Of a stretch of DNA of 34,269 nt, positions 1-7,976 are shown piece by piece; position 1 is the stretch's first letter; the number at the start of each line of letters is the position of its first letter. The position numbers and the translations under genes were made by a program. Origin of the DNA: Thermoplasmata archaeon (GTDB lineage Archaea > Thermoplasmatota > Thermoplasmata > Lutacidiplasmatales > UBA184). The stretch spans positions 1 through 34,269 of the forward strand of contig JASHSU010000061.1 of NCBI GenBank assembly GCA_030038605.1. Reading direction: 5' to 3'. The notes below the pieces were generated by a model. That model did no database searches. It was not told the DNA's origin and was given only the letters and a program-made list of their open reading frames with translations.

Positions 1-261
1 CTCTCGAACATGCGGAGCGCCACCGCGGCGGTCGGGCTACCGGTCGTCCGGCCGTTGATCGGATTCGACAAGTCGGAGATCGAGGCGGTCGCCAAGGCGA
101 TCGGGACGTACGAGATCTCCACGCGGCCCGGGGTCTGTTGCCAGGCCGTACCGGACAAGCCGGCGACCCGCTCGAACCTGGTCCAGATCCTCCAGGAGGA
201 GGAGCGGATCGACGTCGAGCAGATGATCGACGAGTGCGTCCGAAAGGCAGTCGTCCTGTAG
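1..261 (+). CDS. thiI: ThiI, tRNA 4-thiouridine synthase, C-terminal part (5' truncated by window)
   Basis: The reading frame is open from base 1, so only the last 86 residues are visible. They match the end of the PP-loop ATP-pyrophosphatase domain of ThiI, which adenylates uridine 8 of tRNA before sulfur insertion. Recognisable segments are LSNMR at the window edge, PLIGFDKSEI (about visible residues 18-27), the IGTYEIS stretch and TRPGVCC, whose cysteines sit where bacterial ThiI carries its conserved PP-loop-domain cysteine. The protein ends shortly after, without a rhodanese domain, as in archaeal ThiI. A 73-nt gap separates it from the next gene, which has its own promoter. Family assignment is firm; whether it also serves thiamine synthesis cannot be told from this fragment. 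Confidence 0.88.
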   Translation, partial: LSNMRSATAAVGLPVVRPLIGFDKSEIEAVAKAIGTYEISTRPGVCCQAVPDKPATRSNLVQILQEEERIDVEQMIDECVRKAVVL

Positions 262-305
262 GGCCCGGCACCCGTGGCCCCTCTCGGCGGTGGAGGGTAG
301 TGTTT

Positions 306-312
306 GATATAG
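306..312 (+). promoter_or_regulatory. TATA-like box GATATAG for the zinc-ribbon gene
   Basis: GATATAG is centred about 26 nt before the ATG at 335. That is the usual archaeal TATA-to-transcription-start distance, so the transcript probably begins at or next to the start codon. A GGAGG at about 320-324 also lies in this gap. Inferred from sequence only. Confidence 0.5.
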
Positions 313-334
313 GCCGAAGGAGGTCCTCGGCCCC

Positions 335-892
335 ATGCAGGGCTACGGCGCCCCGATGAACTACCCGAGAACGGCGTACCTCCTGGCGTTGATCGGAGGG
401 ATTTTCATCCTCCTGGATGCGATTATCACCGCAGCCTTGGTCGCCGCCGTCGGCGCGGCCTTTGGCTCGATTCTCCCTGGACTCGGAATCATTCTCGTGG
501 TCTTTGCCGTCATTGTCTTGCTCTTCGGGTTGATTGTCCTGTTCTTGTCATTCCGGCTGAAGAGCAACCCTTCGGGAGCTCGGATGACGGGGATACTCAT
601 CATCGTCTTCGCTCTCCTGAGCTTCCTGAGTGGCGGTGGGTTCTACATTGGTGGAATCCTCGCGCTCGTCGGTGGAATCCTAGCGGTCGTCTGGACCCCA
701 CCCCCCATGATGGCCCAGCCGGGTTGGGGCCAGCCGGGTCAGTGGGGTCAGCCGGGGCAGCCCGCCCAGGCCGCCTGGGGCCAGCCCTCGCCTCCGCCCC
801 CCTCCGCTGGCAAGGTCTGCGCGTCCTGTGGTACGGCGAACGCGGCCGGCGCACAGTTCTGCGCCAAGTGTGGCGCGGCGTTGCCTCCGTAG
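335..892 (+). CDS. Four-helix membrane protein with C-terminal zinc ribbon
   Basis: This 185-residue protein has four hydrophobic segments (about residues 14-41, 48-73, 83-98 and 102-120), a Pro/Gly/Gln/Trp-rich linker (about 123-155) and a C-terminal zinc ribbon with two CxxC knuckles, CASC and CAKC, 11 residues apart. Such small membrane proteins with a cytoplasmic zinc ribbon are common in archaea and mostly uncharacterised; I cannot name a family. The ATG at 335 is chosen because it sits 26 nt after a TATA-like box; ATG 356 is an alternative in the same frame. The membrane-coding part looks visibly less GC-rich at third positions than its neighbours. It stands alone, with separate promoters on both sides. 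Confidence 0.8.
   Translation: MQGYGAPMNYPRTAYLLALIGGIFILLDAIITAALVAAVGAAFGSILPGLGIILVVFAVIVLLFGLIVLFLSFRLKSNPSGARMTGILIIVFALLSFLSGGGFYIGGILALVGGILAVVWTPPPMMAQPGWGQPGQWGQPGQPAQAAWGQPSPPPPSAGKVCASCGTANAAGAQFCAKCGAALPP
718..790 (+). repeat. Imperfect tandem repeat encoding a W-G-Q-P linker
   Basis: About four degenerate copies of a unit like TGGGGTCAGCCGGGTCAG lie in tandem inside the zinc-ribbon gene. They encode repeated WGQPGQ/WGQP steps that form a flexible linker between the membrane helices and the ribbon. Copy number in such a tract may vary between strains. Confidence 0.6.
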
Positions 893-916
893 GCCGCGGT
901 CGGTCTCTGCGACTAA

Positions 917-943
917 CCCTTTCTTGCTTCCATTTCTTCGTCG
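917..943 (+). terminator. Pyrimidine-rich tract, possible archaeal terminator
   Basis: A run with several short T-tracts (CCCTTTCTTGCTTCC, then ATTTCTTCG) follows the zinc-ribbon gene by about 25 nt. It is one of the few T-rich stretches in this GC-rich window. Archaeal RNA polymerase stops at such U-rich runs, but the T-tracts are short, so this is tentative. Confidence 0.25.
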
Positions 944-973
944 TAGTGCCAGGGTGCCCGCGGCCGAAGTCAT

Positions 974-980
974 CAGATAG
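974..980 (+). promoter_or_regulatory. TATA-like box for the 1004 gene
   Basis: CAGATAG is centred about 27 nt before the ATG at 1004, consistent with a leaderless transcript. Confidence 0.35.
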
Positions 981-1003
981 CGGTCGCCGATCCGGTCGTC
1001 ACG

Positions 1004-1282
1004 ATGTATCGAACGTTGCGACTCTGCTCGAGCGGTGGGGGGTTCGAGGCCGTGCCCGACCCGCCGCGTCGCCTGCGCCTCCCGGCCGTCCGACTGGCTC
1101 TCGAGAAGGAAGGCATCCCGGTCATCGACGCGCGGGTGATGCTCATTGCGGGGTCGGACCCGGAAGTCACGATCAGTCAGAACGGCCGGCTGCTGATCAA
1201 GACCCCGGACGCGACCACCGCGGACCGGACGTTCGCGCGACTGTTGCCCCTGATCGAGAAGGCCTCGGACGCCTCCATCTGA
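1004..1282 (+). CDS. Small conserved-looking protein of unknown function
   Basis: A 92-residue protein that I do not recognise. It starts with a short strand (MYRTLRLC), followed by a basic stretch, a helix (RLPAVRLALEKEG), and then an alternating pattern VTISQNGRLLIKT followed by an amphipathic helix (TTADRTFARLLPLIEKA). The strand-turn-strand-helix end resembles the generic shape of small alpha/beta domains such as half of a TBP fold, but this is shape only. No membrane segment or metal-binding cysteine set is present. The start is supported by a TATA-like box 27 nt upstream. It lies alone between the zinc-ribbon gene and the thiolase operon, 57 nt before the latter. Confidence 0.65.
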   Translation: MYRTLRLCSSGGGFEAVPDPPRRLRLPAVRLALEKEGIPVIDARVMLIAGSDPEVTISQNGRLLIKTPDATTADRTFARLLPLIEKASDASI

Positions 1283-1339
1283 CCCGCGCGCCCGCGCTAG
1301 GTTAAGGCGTTCTCCCGCCTCGAACGGTCCGCGGGTACC

Positions 1340-2494
1340 GTGCGCGAGACCTGGGTCGTCGGAGCGGCGTCGAACCGCTTCGGCAAGATGAAGGAATCCG
1401 GCCGGGAAGCGGCGACGCGCGTCTCCCTGGCGGCCATCGAGTCGGCCGGCCTCCGCCCGAAGGACATCGGGTACACCTTCGTCTCCAACTGCTTCGGTAT
1501 CGCCGAACACCAGGCCCACGTAGGACCCCTCATCAACGGGGGGCTGGGGATCCCGGAGGTGCCCTCCTGCACGATCGAGTCCGCCTGTTCGTCCTCGAGC
1601 GCCGGGCTCCACGAGGCGTTCGTCCAGGTCGCGGGCGGGTTCATTGACGCGGCGCTGGTGGTGGGTTCGGAGAAGCTCTCCCACCTGGACACGCTGGCGG
1701 CGACGAGTTACTTCGCCATCGCCGCCGACTACGCGTTCGAGACCCGCAACGGGGCGACGTTCCCCGGTCTCTACGCCACGCTCGCCAGTGCCTACCGCGA
1801 CGCGTACCCCACACGGCCCGAGATGTTCGGCGCGATCGCGATCAAGAACCACGCCAACGCCGCGCGCAACCCGCACGCGCACTTTCAGAAGGAGATCTCG
1901 ATGGAGACCTACCTCCACTCCCCCATCATCGCCTCCCCCCTGCGGCTCTACGACTGCTGCCCGTTCTCCGACGGGGCGGCCGCAATCGTGGTCGCGGCCC
2001 GGGAGTTCGTGAAGACCCCGCGCGCCGAGCCTCTGGTCGTGCGGGCTTCGGCCCGGGCGGGCTCGATCACCGAGATGCAGGATCGGCCGGACCTGCTGGG
2101 TCTCCCCGCAACCCGCACGGCCGCCGCCCGCGCCTTCCAGCAGGCGAAGCTCACGCCGAATCAGATCGATTTTGCGGAGGTCCACGATTGTTTCACCATC
2201 GCCGAAGCCCTGGCCCTGGAAGACCTCGGCTTCGTGCCCAAGGGTCAGGGGGCGAGCGCGGCGCTCGAAGGGATCACCGCCCGCGACGGGAGCCTGCCCG
2301 TGAACCCGTCGGGGGGCCTCAAGGCGAAGGGGCATCCGGTGAGCGCGACGGGCGTGTCGCAGGTGGTGGAAGTGTTCGAGCAGTTCAACGGATTGGCGAA
2401 GGGCCGGGAAGTCCCTCGCACCACCACCGCGCTGACCCACAACGTCGGAGCGACCGGTGGCTCCTGCTCCGTCCACATCTTCTCGAGGAGGTAG
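1340..2494 (+). CDS. Archaeal thiolase (acetyl-CoA acetyltransferase family, SCP-x-like)
   Basis: This 384-residue thiolase would catalyse acyl exchange between acyl-CoA and acetyl-CoA, in the condensing or cleaving direction. The nucleophilic cysteine lies in ESACSSSS (Cys83); the catalytic histidine region VHDCF (His282), the GHP motif (His332) and a C-terminal GGSCSVHIF (Cys376) are present. The GTG start at 1340 is the first start codon in the frame, about 36 nt after a GGTTAAGG box. The next gene, 10 nt downstream, is a DUF35 protein. Established work on archaea shows that such a partner bridges thiolase to HMG-CoA synthase, but no HMG-CoA synthase is in the window. The acyl-CoA ligase and dehydrogenase neighbours instead suggest acyl-CoA breakdown. 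Exact substrate unknown. Confidence 0.93.
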   Translation: MRETWVVGAASNRFGKMKESGREAATRVSLAAIESAGLRPKDIGYTFVSNCFGIAEHQAHVGPLINGGLGIPEVPSCTIESACSSSSAGLHEAFVQVAGGFIDAALVVGSEKLSHLDTLAATSYFAIAADYAFETRNGATFPGLYATLASAYRDAYPTRPEMFGAIAIKNHANAARNPHAHFQKEISMETYLHSPIIASPLRLYDCCPFSDGAAAIVVAAREFVKTPRAEPLVVRASARAGSITEMQDRPDLLGLPATRTAAARAFQQAKLTPNQIDFAEVHDCFTIAEALALEDLGFVPKGQGASAALEGITARDGSLPVNPSGGLKAKGHPVSATGVSQVVEVFEQFNGLAKGREVPRTTTALTHNVGATGGSCSVHIFSRR

Positions 2495-2504
2495 AGCGGA
2501 CCCG

Positions 2505-2921
2505 ATGGCCGACGACGCCCTCCCCGCCGCGCCCCACACGGTGGACGAGTGGGTGAAATCCTACGAGGAGGGGGGACCGCTGCGGGGGTTCCGGTGTCCC
2601 GACTGCGGACTGATCACCGCGACCTGGAGTCTCGCCTGCCCCTCGTGCGGCCACATCGGACTCGAAGAGCACGCGCTCGCCGCGACCGGTCGGGTGGTCG
2701 CGTTCACGCTCCTTACCGTGCCCGGGGATGAGTTCCTGAACGACGCGCCCTACGCCTACGTCGTGGTCGCGCTGGACGGGGGTGGGCGGATCACCGGATG
2801 GATGCCGTCCGTCCGCACCGAGGAGGGCGTCCGCATCGGCGAGCGCGTCCGATTCCACCCGAGCTACAAGCCCGGTGTCCAGTTCGTCCGCGAGGGCGAC
2901 GGCCCCGAGGAGAACCGTTAG
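2505..2921 (+). CDS. DUF35 zinc-ribbon/OB-fold protein, thiolase partner
   Basis: This 138-residue protein has an N-terminal helix, a rubredoxin-like zinc ribbon with CPDC (31-34) and CPSC (45-48), and an OB-fold that in this family (COG1545) contacts CoA-bound substrates. It follows the thiolase by 10 nt and is followed by the ligase gene after 1 nt, so the three are almost certainly one transcript. The ATG at 2505 is preceded at good distance by GAGGAGG inside the end of the thiolase gene. In archaea DUF35 proteins hold thiolase and HMG-CoA synthase together; here it probably scaffolds the adjacent thiolase. All four zinc ligands are intact. Confidence 0.92.
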   Translation: MADDALPAAPHTVDEWVKSYEEGGPLRGFRCPDCGLITATWSLACPSCGHIGLEEHALAATGRVVAFTLLTVPGDEFLNDAPYAYVVVALDGGGRITGWMPSVRTEEGVRIGERVRFHPSYKPGVQFVREGDGPEENR

Positions 2922-2922
2922 C

Positions 2923-4656
2923 GTGGACGCGTCCGGTTCGACCGCCGGATCGGCCAAGGTGTGGTGGAAGTGGTACCCTCCGTCGGTCCCGCACGAGGTG
3001 GAGGTGCCCTCCCAGCTGCTCCACGAGGTGATCCACTCCGCGGTGGAGCGCTGGGGGGACCGTACGGCCCTCATCTACTACGGGGCGCGGTGGTCCTACC
3101 GCCGCCTGTGGGAGGAGAGCGGTCGGTTCGCCGCGGCTCTCGCCCGCGACGGGGTCCAGGTCGGCGACCGGGTCGCGCTCTACTTGCCCAACTGCCCGGC
3201 CTACCCGATCGCCCTGCTCGGCATCCTCCGACTCGGGGCGGTGGTGGTCCAGGTCAGTCCGCTCTACCTGGGGCAGGACCTGACGCGGATCCTCAAGGAC
3301 GCGACCCCGAAGGCGCTCGTCACCCTGGAGATCCTCTACCCGAACGTGGCGAACGTGCGGACCGAGTACGCCGTGCCCGTGCTGTACGTCGCTCGGCTGC
3401 GGGAACTCTATCCGTTCCTGAAGCGCCCTCTCGTCAACCTGGTGCTGAAACGGCGCGGCTTGCCGACGGCGTTCCCGCGGGACGACCCGACGGTCCGACC
3501 GTGGACCTGGACGGTGCACTACCGCGGCACGGCCCCCGAGTTCCACGCCGACCCGGCCACGACGGTCGCGGTCCTCCAGTACACGGGCGGGACGACGGGG
3601 GTGCCGAAGGCGGCGATGCTCACGCACCGGAACCTGCACGCGAACCTCCTGCAAATGAACGCGTGGAACACGCGACGCGAGCCGGGCCACGAGGTGGTGA
3701 TGGCGGCGATCCCGTTCTTCCACATCTATGCGCTCACGGTGGCCCTGTTCGCGGGGCTCGCCGACGGCTCGACGATCGTCATCCAGACGCGACCGGACGT
3801 GCCCGAGCTGCTCCAACTCATCGACAAGTACGCGCCGACGCAGTTCCCCGGCGTACCCGCCCTCTACACGGCGTTCATCAACACCGAAGGGATCGAGCGG
3901 CACAAGATCCGGTCGATCAAGTTCTGCGTGAGCGGCTCGGCGCCGCTGCCGGTCGAGGTCGCCAAGCGGTTCGAGGCCCTGACCGGCGGCAACCTCATCG
4001 AAGGGTACGGGCTCAGTGAGACGTCGCCGGTCACTCACGTCAACCCGACCGAAGGGGAGCGGCGCGCCGGGTCGATCGGCATCCCGGTCCCGAACACCGA
4101 CCAGCGCATCGTCGACCCGGAGACCGGTACGCGCGTCCTCGGGCCGGGCGAGGTCGGCGAGTTGGAGATCCGGGGACCTCAGGTGATGCTGGGCTACTAC
4201 CGTAACCCGACCGAGACGGCGATGTTCCTGAGGGACGGGTGGTTCCGCACGGGCGATATCGCACGGATCGACGCGGACGGGTTTGCCTACATCGTCGACC
4301 GGAAGAAGGACACGATCAACGTCGGCGGGATGAAGCTCTACCCACGCGAGGTCGAGGAGGTCCTGTTCCAGCACCCGGGCGTCGCGGAGGCGGCGGTGAT
4401 CGGCGTTCCCGACCCCGAGCGCGGCGAGGCCGTGAAGGCGTATGTCGTCCTCAAACCCGGGGCCCATCCGACCGAGGCCCAGCTGATCGCCTTCGTGCGC
4501 GAGCGCATCGCGCACTACAAGGCGCCCCGGTCGGTAGAGTTCCGGACGAGCCTGCCCCGCAGCGGCGTCCAGAAGGTCCCGCGACGCGTGCTGCGGGAGG
4601 AGGCCGCGGGAGCGACGCCGGCGCCCCCCGCGACGCCTACCAGCCCCTCGTCATGA
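2923..4656 (+). CDS. AMP-forming acyl-CoA synthetase (fatty-acid/acyl-CoA ligase)
   Basis: This 577-residue member of the ANL superfamily activates a carboxylic acid through an acyl-adenylate to acyl-CoA. Motifs appear in order: the P-loop YTGGTTGVPKA (about residue 220), GYGLSE (about 360), the GWFRTGD aspartate (about 440), DRKKDTINVGG hinge (about 458) and a C-terminal lysine in VQKVPRR (about 549). The GTG at 2923 is chosen because it follows the DUF35 stop by 1 nt and the reading frame upstream is only the DUF35 gene in another phase. The last 18 residues are a Pro/Ala/Thr tail. The final 20 nt overlap the end of the convergent acyl-CoA dehydrogenase. Chain-length specificity cannot be read from the sequence. 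Confidence 0.93.
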   Translation: MDASGSTAGSAKVWWKWYPPSVPHEVEVPSQLLHEVIHSAVERWGDRTALIYYGARWSYRRLWEESGRFAAALARDGVQVGDRVALYLPNCPAYPIALLGILRLGAVVVQVSPLYLGQDLTRILKDATPKALVTLEILYPNVANVRTEYAVPVLYVARLRELYPFLKRPLVNLVLKRRGLPTAFPRDDPTVRPWTWTVHYRGTAPEFHADPATTVAVLQYTGGTTGVPKAAMLTHRNLHANLLQMNAWNTRREPGHEVVMAAIPFFHIYALTVALFAGLADGSTIVIQTRPDVPELLQLIDKYAPTQFPGVPALYTAFINTEGIERHKIRSIKFCVSGSAPLPVEVAKRFEALTGGNLIEGYGLSETSPVTHVNPTEGERRAGSIGIPVPNTDQRIVDPETGTRVLGPGEVGELEIRGPQVMLGYYRNPTETAMFLRDGWFRTGDIARIDADGFAYIVDRKKDTINVGGMKLYPREVEEVLFQHPGVAEAAVIGVPDPERGEAVKAYVVLKPGAHPTEAQLIAFVRERIAHYKAPRSVEFRTSLPRSGVQKVPRRVLREEAAGATPAPPATPTSPSS

Positions 4657-5830
4657 GGTCGCGCGCGATGACGAGGCGCTGGATCTCGTTCGTCCCCTCG
4701 AAGATCTCGCTGATGCGGGCATCACGGTAGGCCCGCTCGATCGGAGTGCCTCGGATGTACCCCAGGCCCCCGTGGATCTGCAGTGCCTCGTCCACGACCT
4801 CGCTCGCCCACTCGGAGGCGAGGCACTTCAGGATGGACGACTCGCGCGTCTTCTCCGCGCGTTCGAGCCGGCTCCACGCCTTGGGGTCGGTCCCCATCCG
4901 GTCCTGGTGCGCCGCCGCGTGGTAGACCATGAACCGGAGCGCCTGCGCGCGCATCGCCATGTCGGCGAGCTTGAACTGGATCGCCTGGTACTCGCTGATC
5001 GGCAGGCCGAACTGCGTCCGGTTCTGCGCGAACGTGAGCGCCTCGGTCATCGCCGCCTGGATGCCTCCCAGCGAGGCCGCGCCGAGCGACACCCGACCCA
5101 CGTCCAGGGCGGTCATCGCGACCGGGAACCCCTTGCCGACCTCGCCCAGGACGCACTCGGGTCCGAGCTCGACGTGGTCCAGGATCAGCTCGGCCGTCGA
5201 CGTTCCGTGAAGCCCCATCTTCTTCTCGCAGCGTCCGACCTTGAATCCGGCCTGGTCCGTGTCGACGATGAACGCCGTCACGCCACCGTTCGGGCCCAAC
5301 TTGACGTCGTTGCCCGCCATGACGATGACCGTGCCGGCCTCGCGGCCGTTGGAGACGTAGATCTTGTTGCCCGTCAGCACCCAGCGGTCGCCCTGCTTCT
5401 CGGCGACCGTTCGAACGGCCCCGGAGTCGCTCCCGGACCCGGGCTCGGTCAGGCTGAACGCGAGGAGCCGCTCTCCCTTGGCGGCCGGCACGAGCCATCG
5501 CCGCTTCTGCTCCTCCGTCCCGTAGTAGAGGAGGGGCGTCGTGCCCAACGAGGTGTGCGCCCCGACGATGACGCCGTGCGACGCGTCCACTTTCCCGAGT
5601 TCTTCGAGGAAGAGACAGTAACCGACCTTGCCGAGGCCGAGACCTCCGTACTCCTCCGGTATCGGTATGCCGAAGTAGCCCTCTTCCTGCATCCGACGGA
5701 CCGACGCCGCGGGGAACTGCTCGGTCTCGTCCATCTCGGCGACGATCGGGGCGACCTCCTTCTGGAGGAACGCCCGCGCCGCCTGTCGGAACGCCTCCTG
5801 GTCCGGCGTGAACGAGAATTCGATCGACAT
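4637..5830 (-). CDS. Acyl-CoA dehydrogenase 1
   Basis: This 397-residue FAD enzyme catalyses alpha,beta-desaturation of acyl-CoA and passes electrons to ETF. The N-terminal helical domain is followed by the FAD/substrate signature FSLTEPGSGSDSGA and by the C-terminal helical bundle. The catalytic base is the glutamate of EGTNEIQR (about Glu378), and the GGLGYI segment before it is typical. I chose ATG 5830 over GTG 5836, because GAGGGG is spaced 7 nt from the ATG but abuts the GTG. The upstream enoyl-CoA hydratase stops 2 nt before this ATG, so translation is probably coupled. Its 3' end overlaps the convergent ligase by 20 nt. A second paralogue lies at 17761-18909. Confidence 0.95.
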   Translation of the reverse strand: MSIEFSFTPDQEAFRQAARAFLQKEVAPIVAEMDETEQFPAASVRRMQEEGYFGIPIPEEYGGLGLGKVGYCLFLEELGKVDASHGVIVGAHTSLGTTPLLYYGTEEQKRRWLVPAAKGERLLAFSLTEPGSGSDSGAVRTVAEKQGDRWVLTGNKIYVSNGREAGTVIVMAGNDVKLGPNGGVTAFIVDTDQAGFKVGRCEKKMGLHGTSTAELILDHVELGPECVLGEVGKGFPVAMTALDVGRVSLGAASLGGIQAAMTEALTFAQNRTQFGLPISEYQAIQFKLADMAMRAQALRFMVYHAAAHQDRMGTDPKAWSRLERAEKTRESSILKCLASEWASEVVDEALQIHGGLGYIRGTPIERAYRDARISEIFEGTNEIQRLVIARDLMTRGW

Positions 5831-5832
5831 CG

Positions 5833-6618
5833 TCACTCCCCTCGGAACTTGGGCGGACGCCGTTCCACGAACGCCAGGATGCCCTCGGGTAGGTCTTTGG
5901 ACGGCAGCACCTCGGCCGCGAACAGGCTCGTCTCGAGCGCGATCCCCTCCGACAACGGCCGGGCGAGCCCCTCGTTGATGGCGCGCTTCGCCGCTTGGAC
6001 CGCGCGCGGTGCCCGCTGGGCGATCGTATGGGCGAGGTCCCTTGCAGCGCGCAGCTCCTGTCCGGCGGGGACGGTCTTGTTGACCAACCCGATCCGGAGC
6101 GCCTCCGCCGCCGGGATCATCGCTCCCGTGAAGATCAGTTCCTTCGCCTTGGCCAACCCGATGAGCCGGGGCAGGCGCTGGGTTCCCCCGTACGCCGGCA
6201 TCAGTCCGTAGTTGACCTCCGGAGCGCCCAGCTTGGCCGAATCGCCGGCGACGCGCAGGTCGGTCGCCAAGGCCAGTTCCAACCCGCCGCCCAGCGCGAG
6301 GCCGTTGATCGCCGCGACCACGGGGGGACGTAGTCCCGCCAGTCGGGCGAAGAGAGCGTGACCCTTCCGCACCACCTCGGGGGCGGTGGCCAGGTCCAGG
6401 GTGGCCATTTCCTTGAGGTCGGCGCCGGCGCTGAAGTACTGACCATCGCCCGTCACGATGACGGCGCGGACCTTCGGGTCCGCCTCGATCGCGTCCAGAT
6501 GATGGTCCAGGGCCGCTAGCAGGGCTGTGCTCAGGGCGTTGACCGGAGGGTTCCGGAGGATCAGGAGTTCGACCCCGTCCTCCTCGCTCTTTCGTCCCAC
6601 CAGCTCCGGTTCGGACAT
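5833..6618 (-). CDS. Enoyl-CoA hydratase/isomerase (crotonase family)
   Basis: This 261-residue crotonase would hydrate the enoyl-CoA made by the adjacent dehydrogenase. The oxyanion-hole segments YFSAGADLKE (61-70) and GLALGGGLELA (106-116) are present. Two glutamates, Glu114 in GGGLELA and Glu134 in APEVNYG, keep the 20-residue spacing of the two catalytic glutamates of rat enoyl-CoA hydratase, so true hydratase activity is likely. The ATG at 6618 is used; the frame stays open upstream but the extra residues are non-homologous and basic. A GTTAAGA box about 39 nt upstream may be its promoter. No fused 3-hydroxyacyl-CoA dehydrogenase domain is present. Confidence 0.95.
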   Translation of the reverse strand: MSEPELVGRKSEEDGVELLILRNPPVNALSTALLAALDHHLDAIEADPKVRAVIVTGDGQYFSAGADLKEMATLDLATAPEVVRKGHALFARLAGLRPPVVAAINGLALGGGLELALATDLRVAGDSAKLGAPEVNYGLMPAYGGTQRLPRLIGLAKAKELIFTGAMIPAAEALRIGLVNKTVPAGQELRAARDLAHTIAQRAPRAVQAAKRAINEGLARPLSEGIALETSLFAAEVLPSKDLPEGILAFVERRPPKFRGE

Positions 6619-6736
6619 CGGACTACCGTACGGCCGACGAGGCCGCGCCCTCCTCTTAACGCATCCTGCGGCGAACGACCCGGCGACCGTGGGCACGTCG
6701 GCGGGAACCTCTTGTAACGTGGCCCTCTAGGAGGGC

Positions 6737-7942
6737 GTGGTCCGTCGGGAACTGGTCTCCCTCTCCCTCTACTCCCTGCTGGCCAGCAACCGCGGCGGCC
6801 TGTTCATCGTCTTCTTTCCGCTCTACCTGGTCGAGGTCAAGGGCTCGACCCTCGAGGTCGCTCTCGTCGTCCTGAGCCTCGCCTACGTGCCGGCGAGCCT
6901 ACTGATGCCGCTGGCCGGACGACTGTCCGACCGGATCGGCCGGCGGCGCCCGTTCCTGTTGATCGGTGAGGTGACGGCGTTCCCGCTGTTCCTCGCCATC
7001 GTCTTCGCCCCGGGCTGGCAGCTGGCCAGCGCCCTGTTCATCGGAGCCGAGCTCGCCCTCGCGATCGGCGGCCCGGCGTACACGGCGTACGTCGCGGACG
7101 TCACGGCCAGTCACGAGCGAGGCGAGGGGTACGGCCTGCTCAACGCGACCTCCAACGCGGGCGCGGTGGTCGGCTTCGTACTGGCCGGCGTTTTGACCTA
7201 CTGGTACGGGCTCTGGCTGCTGTTCCCGTTCGTCGTGGCCGTCATGGTCGGGACCGTTTCGGTCGTCGTCTTCCTGGTCCCCGAAAGCCGGGTACCCCCG
7301 ACACCGAAGCCGAAACCGTTGCGGGAGCTCGGGCACGTGGCGACCTTCTCCTTCGCGGTCTCCATACGGGCGGTGGGCAGCGGCGCGGTCGCCGGCTTTT
7401 ACGGCTACTTGGCGGCCAGCCTGGGGGCGAACGACCTGGAGGTCGGCGTCGTCGCGATCGCCGGTTTGCTGACGGGCGCCCTCGTCTCCATCCCGCTCGG
7501 ACGACTCATCGACCGCCGCGGGGCCATCCGGGGGATCTGGTACGGGACCGCGCTGACCCTCGCCTCCTACGGCAATTTCCTGCTCGCCACACAGTGGGCG
7601 GAGACGATCCCGGCGCAGGCCGTGCGGAACGCGGGTCTCTCCCTGGTGGGTCCCGGTATGCAGGCGTACGTGGCCGAGCTGGCGCCCGAGGGCCACCGGG
7701 CCGAGTACCTGGGATTCTTCACGCTCATCAACTCCACGATGTGGAGCGCGGGCCCGCTCGTGGGAGCGGTCTTCCTGGCGCTTTGGGGGTACCCGGGTCT
7801 CCTCTGGATGGCCGTCGCCACGACCATCGTTTCGCTCGCGGTGATGGAGTTCCTGTACGGCGAGGTCGGGATCCGAGCCCGCCTGCTCGGGTACGCGACC
7901 GCCGGGCCCCCGTCCGGCTCGGGTGCGTCCCCGCCGTCCTGA
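6737..7942 (+). CDS. Major facilitator superfamily transporter
   Basis: This 401-residue protein shows about twelve hydrophobic segments in two halves. The MFS loop 2-3 motif GRLSDRIGRRRPF (about residues 60-72) is repeated in weaker form in the second half as GRLIDRRGAIRG. A short Pro/Lys-rich central loop (PPTPKPKPL) separates the halves. The GTG at 6737 is preceded by AGGAGGG at the right distance. It is divergent from the enoyl-CoA hydratase over a 118-nt gap and ends just before the agmatinase promoter. The substrate is unknown; a metabolite or drug exporter is possible, and the neighbours do not settle it. Confidence 0.9.
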   Translation: MVRRELVSLSLYSLLASNRGGLFIVFFPLYLVEVKGSTLEVALVVLSLAYVPASLLMPLAGRLSDRIGRRRPFLLIGEVTAFPLFLAIVFAPGWQLASALFIGAELALAIGGPAYTAYVADVTASHERGEGYGLLNATSNAGAVVGFVLAGVLTYWYGLWLLFPFVVAVMVGTVSVVVFLVPESRVPPTPKPKPLRELGHVATFSFAVSIRAVGSGAVAGFYGYLAASLGANDLEVGVVAIAGLLTGALVSIPLGRLIDRRGAIRGIWYGTALTLASYGNFLLATQWAETIPAQAVRNAGLSLVGPGMQAYVAELAPEGHRAEYLGFFTLINSTMWSAGPLVGAVFLALWGYPGLLWMAVATTIVSLAVMEFLYGEVGIRARLLGYATAGPPSGSGASPPS

Positions 7943-7947
7943 CCACC

Positions 7948-7958
7948 GTGATATAGCG
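7948..7958 (+). promoter_or_regulatory. TATA-like box GTGATATAGCG for agmatinase
   Basis: The box is centred about 24 nt before the GTG at 7977, which supports that GTG as a leaderless start. The same 11-mer occurs on the minus strand at 18950-18940, ahead of acyl-CoA dehydrogenase 2. Confidence 0.55.
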
Positions 7959-7976
7959 GGCCGTCGTGGGACGCGC

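Noticed and set aside
718-790. Tandem repeat as a CRISPR or mobile-element trace.
   Set aside because: The units are short, degenerate, contiguous and in frame inside a coding gene, without spacers.
680-2539. Very long open frame on the minus strand opposite the zinc-ribbon, 1004 and thiolase genes.
   Set aside because: Its translation is Arg/Gly-rich with no recognisable motif, while the plus-strand genes carry intact family motifs; such frames are expected in GC-rich DNA.
2791-4515. Long minus-strand frame opposite the acyl-CoA ligase.
   Set aside because: It mirrors the codon pattern of the ligase and encodes a charged, motif-free sequence.
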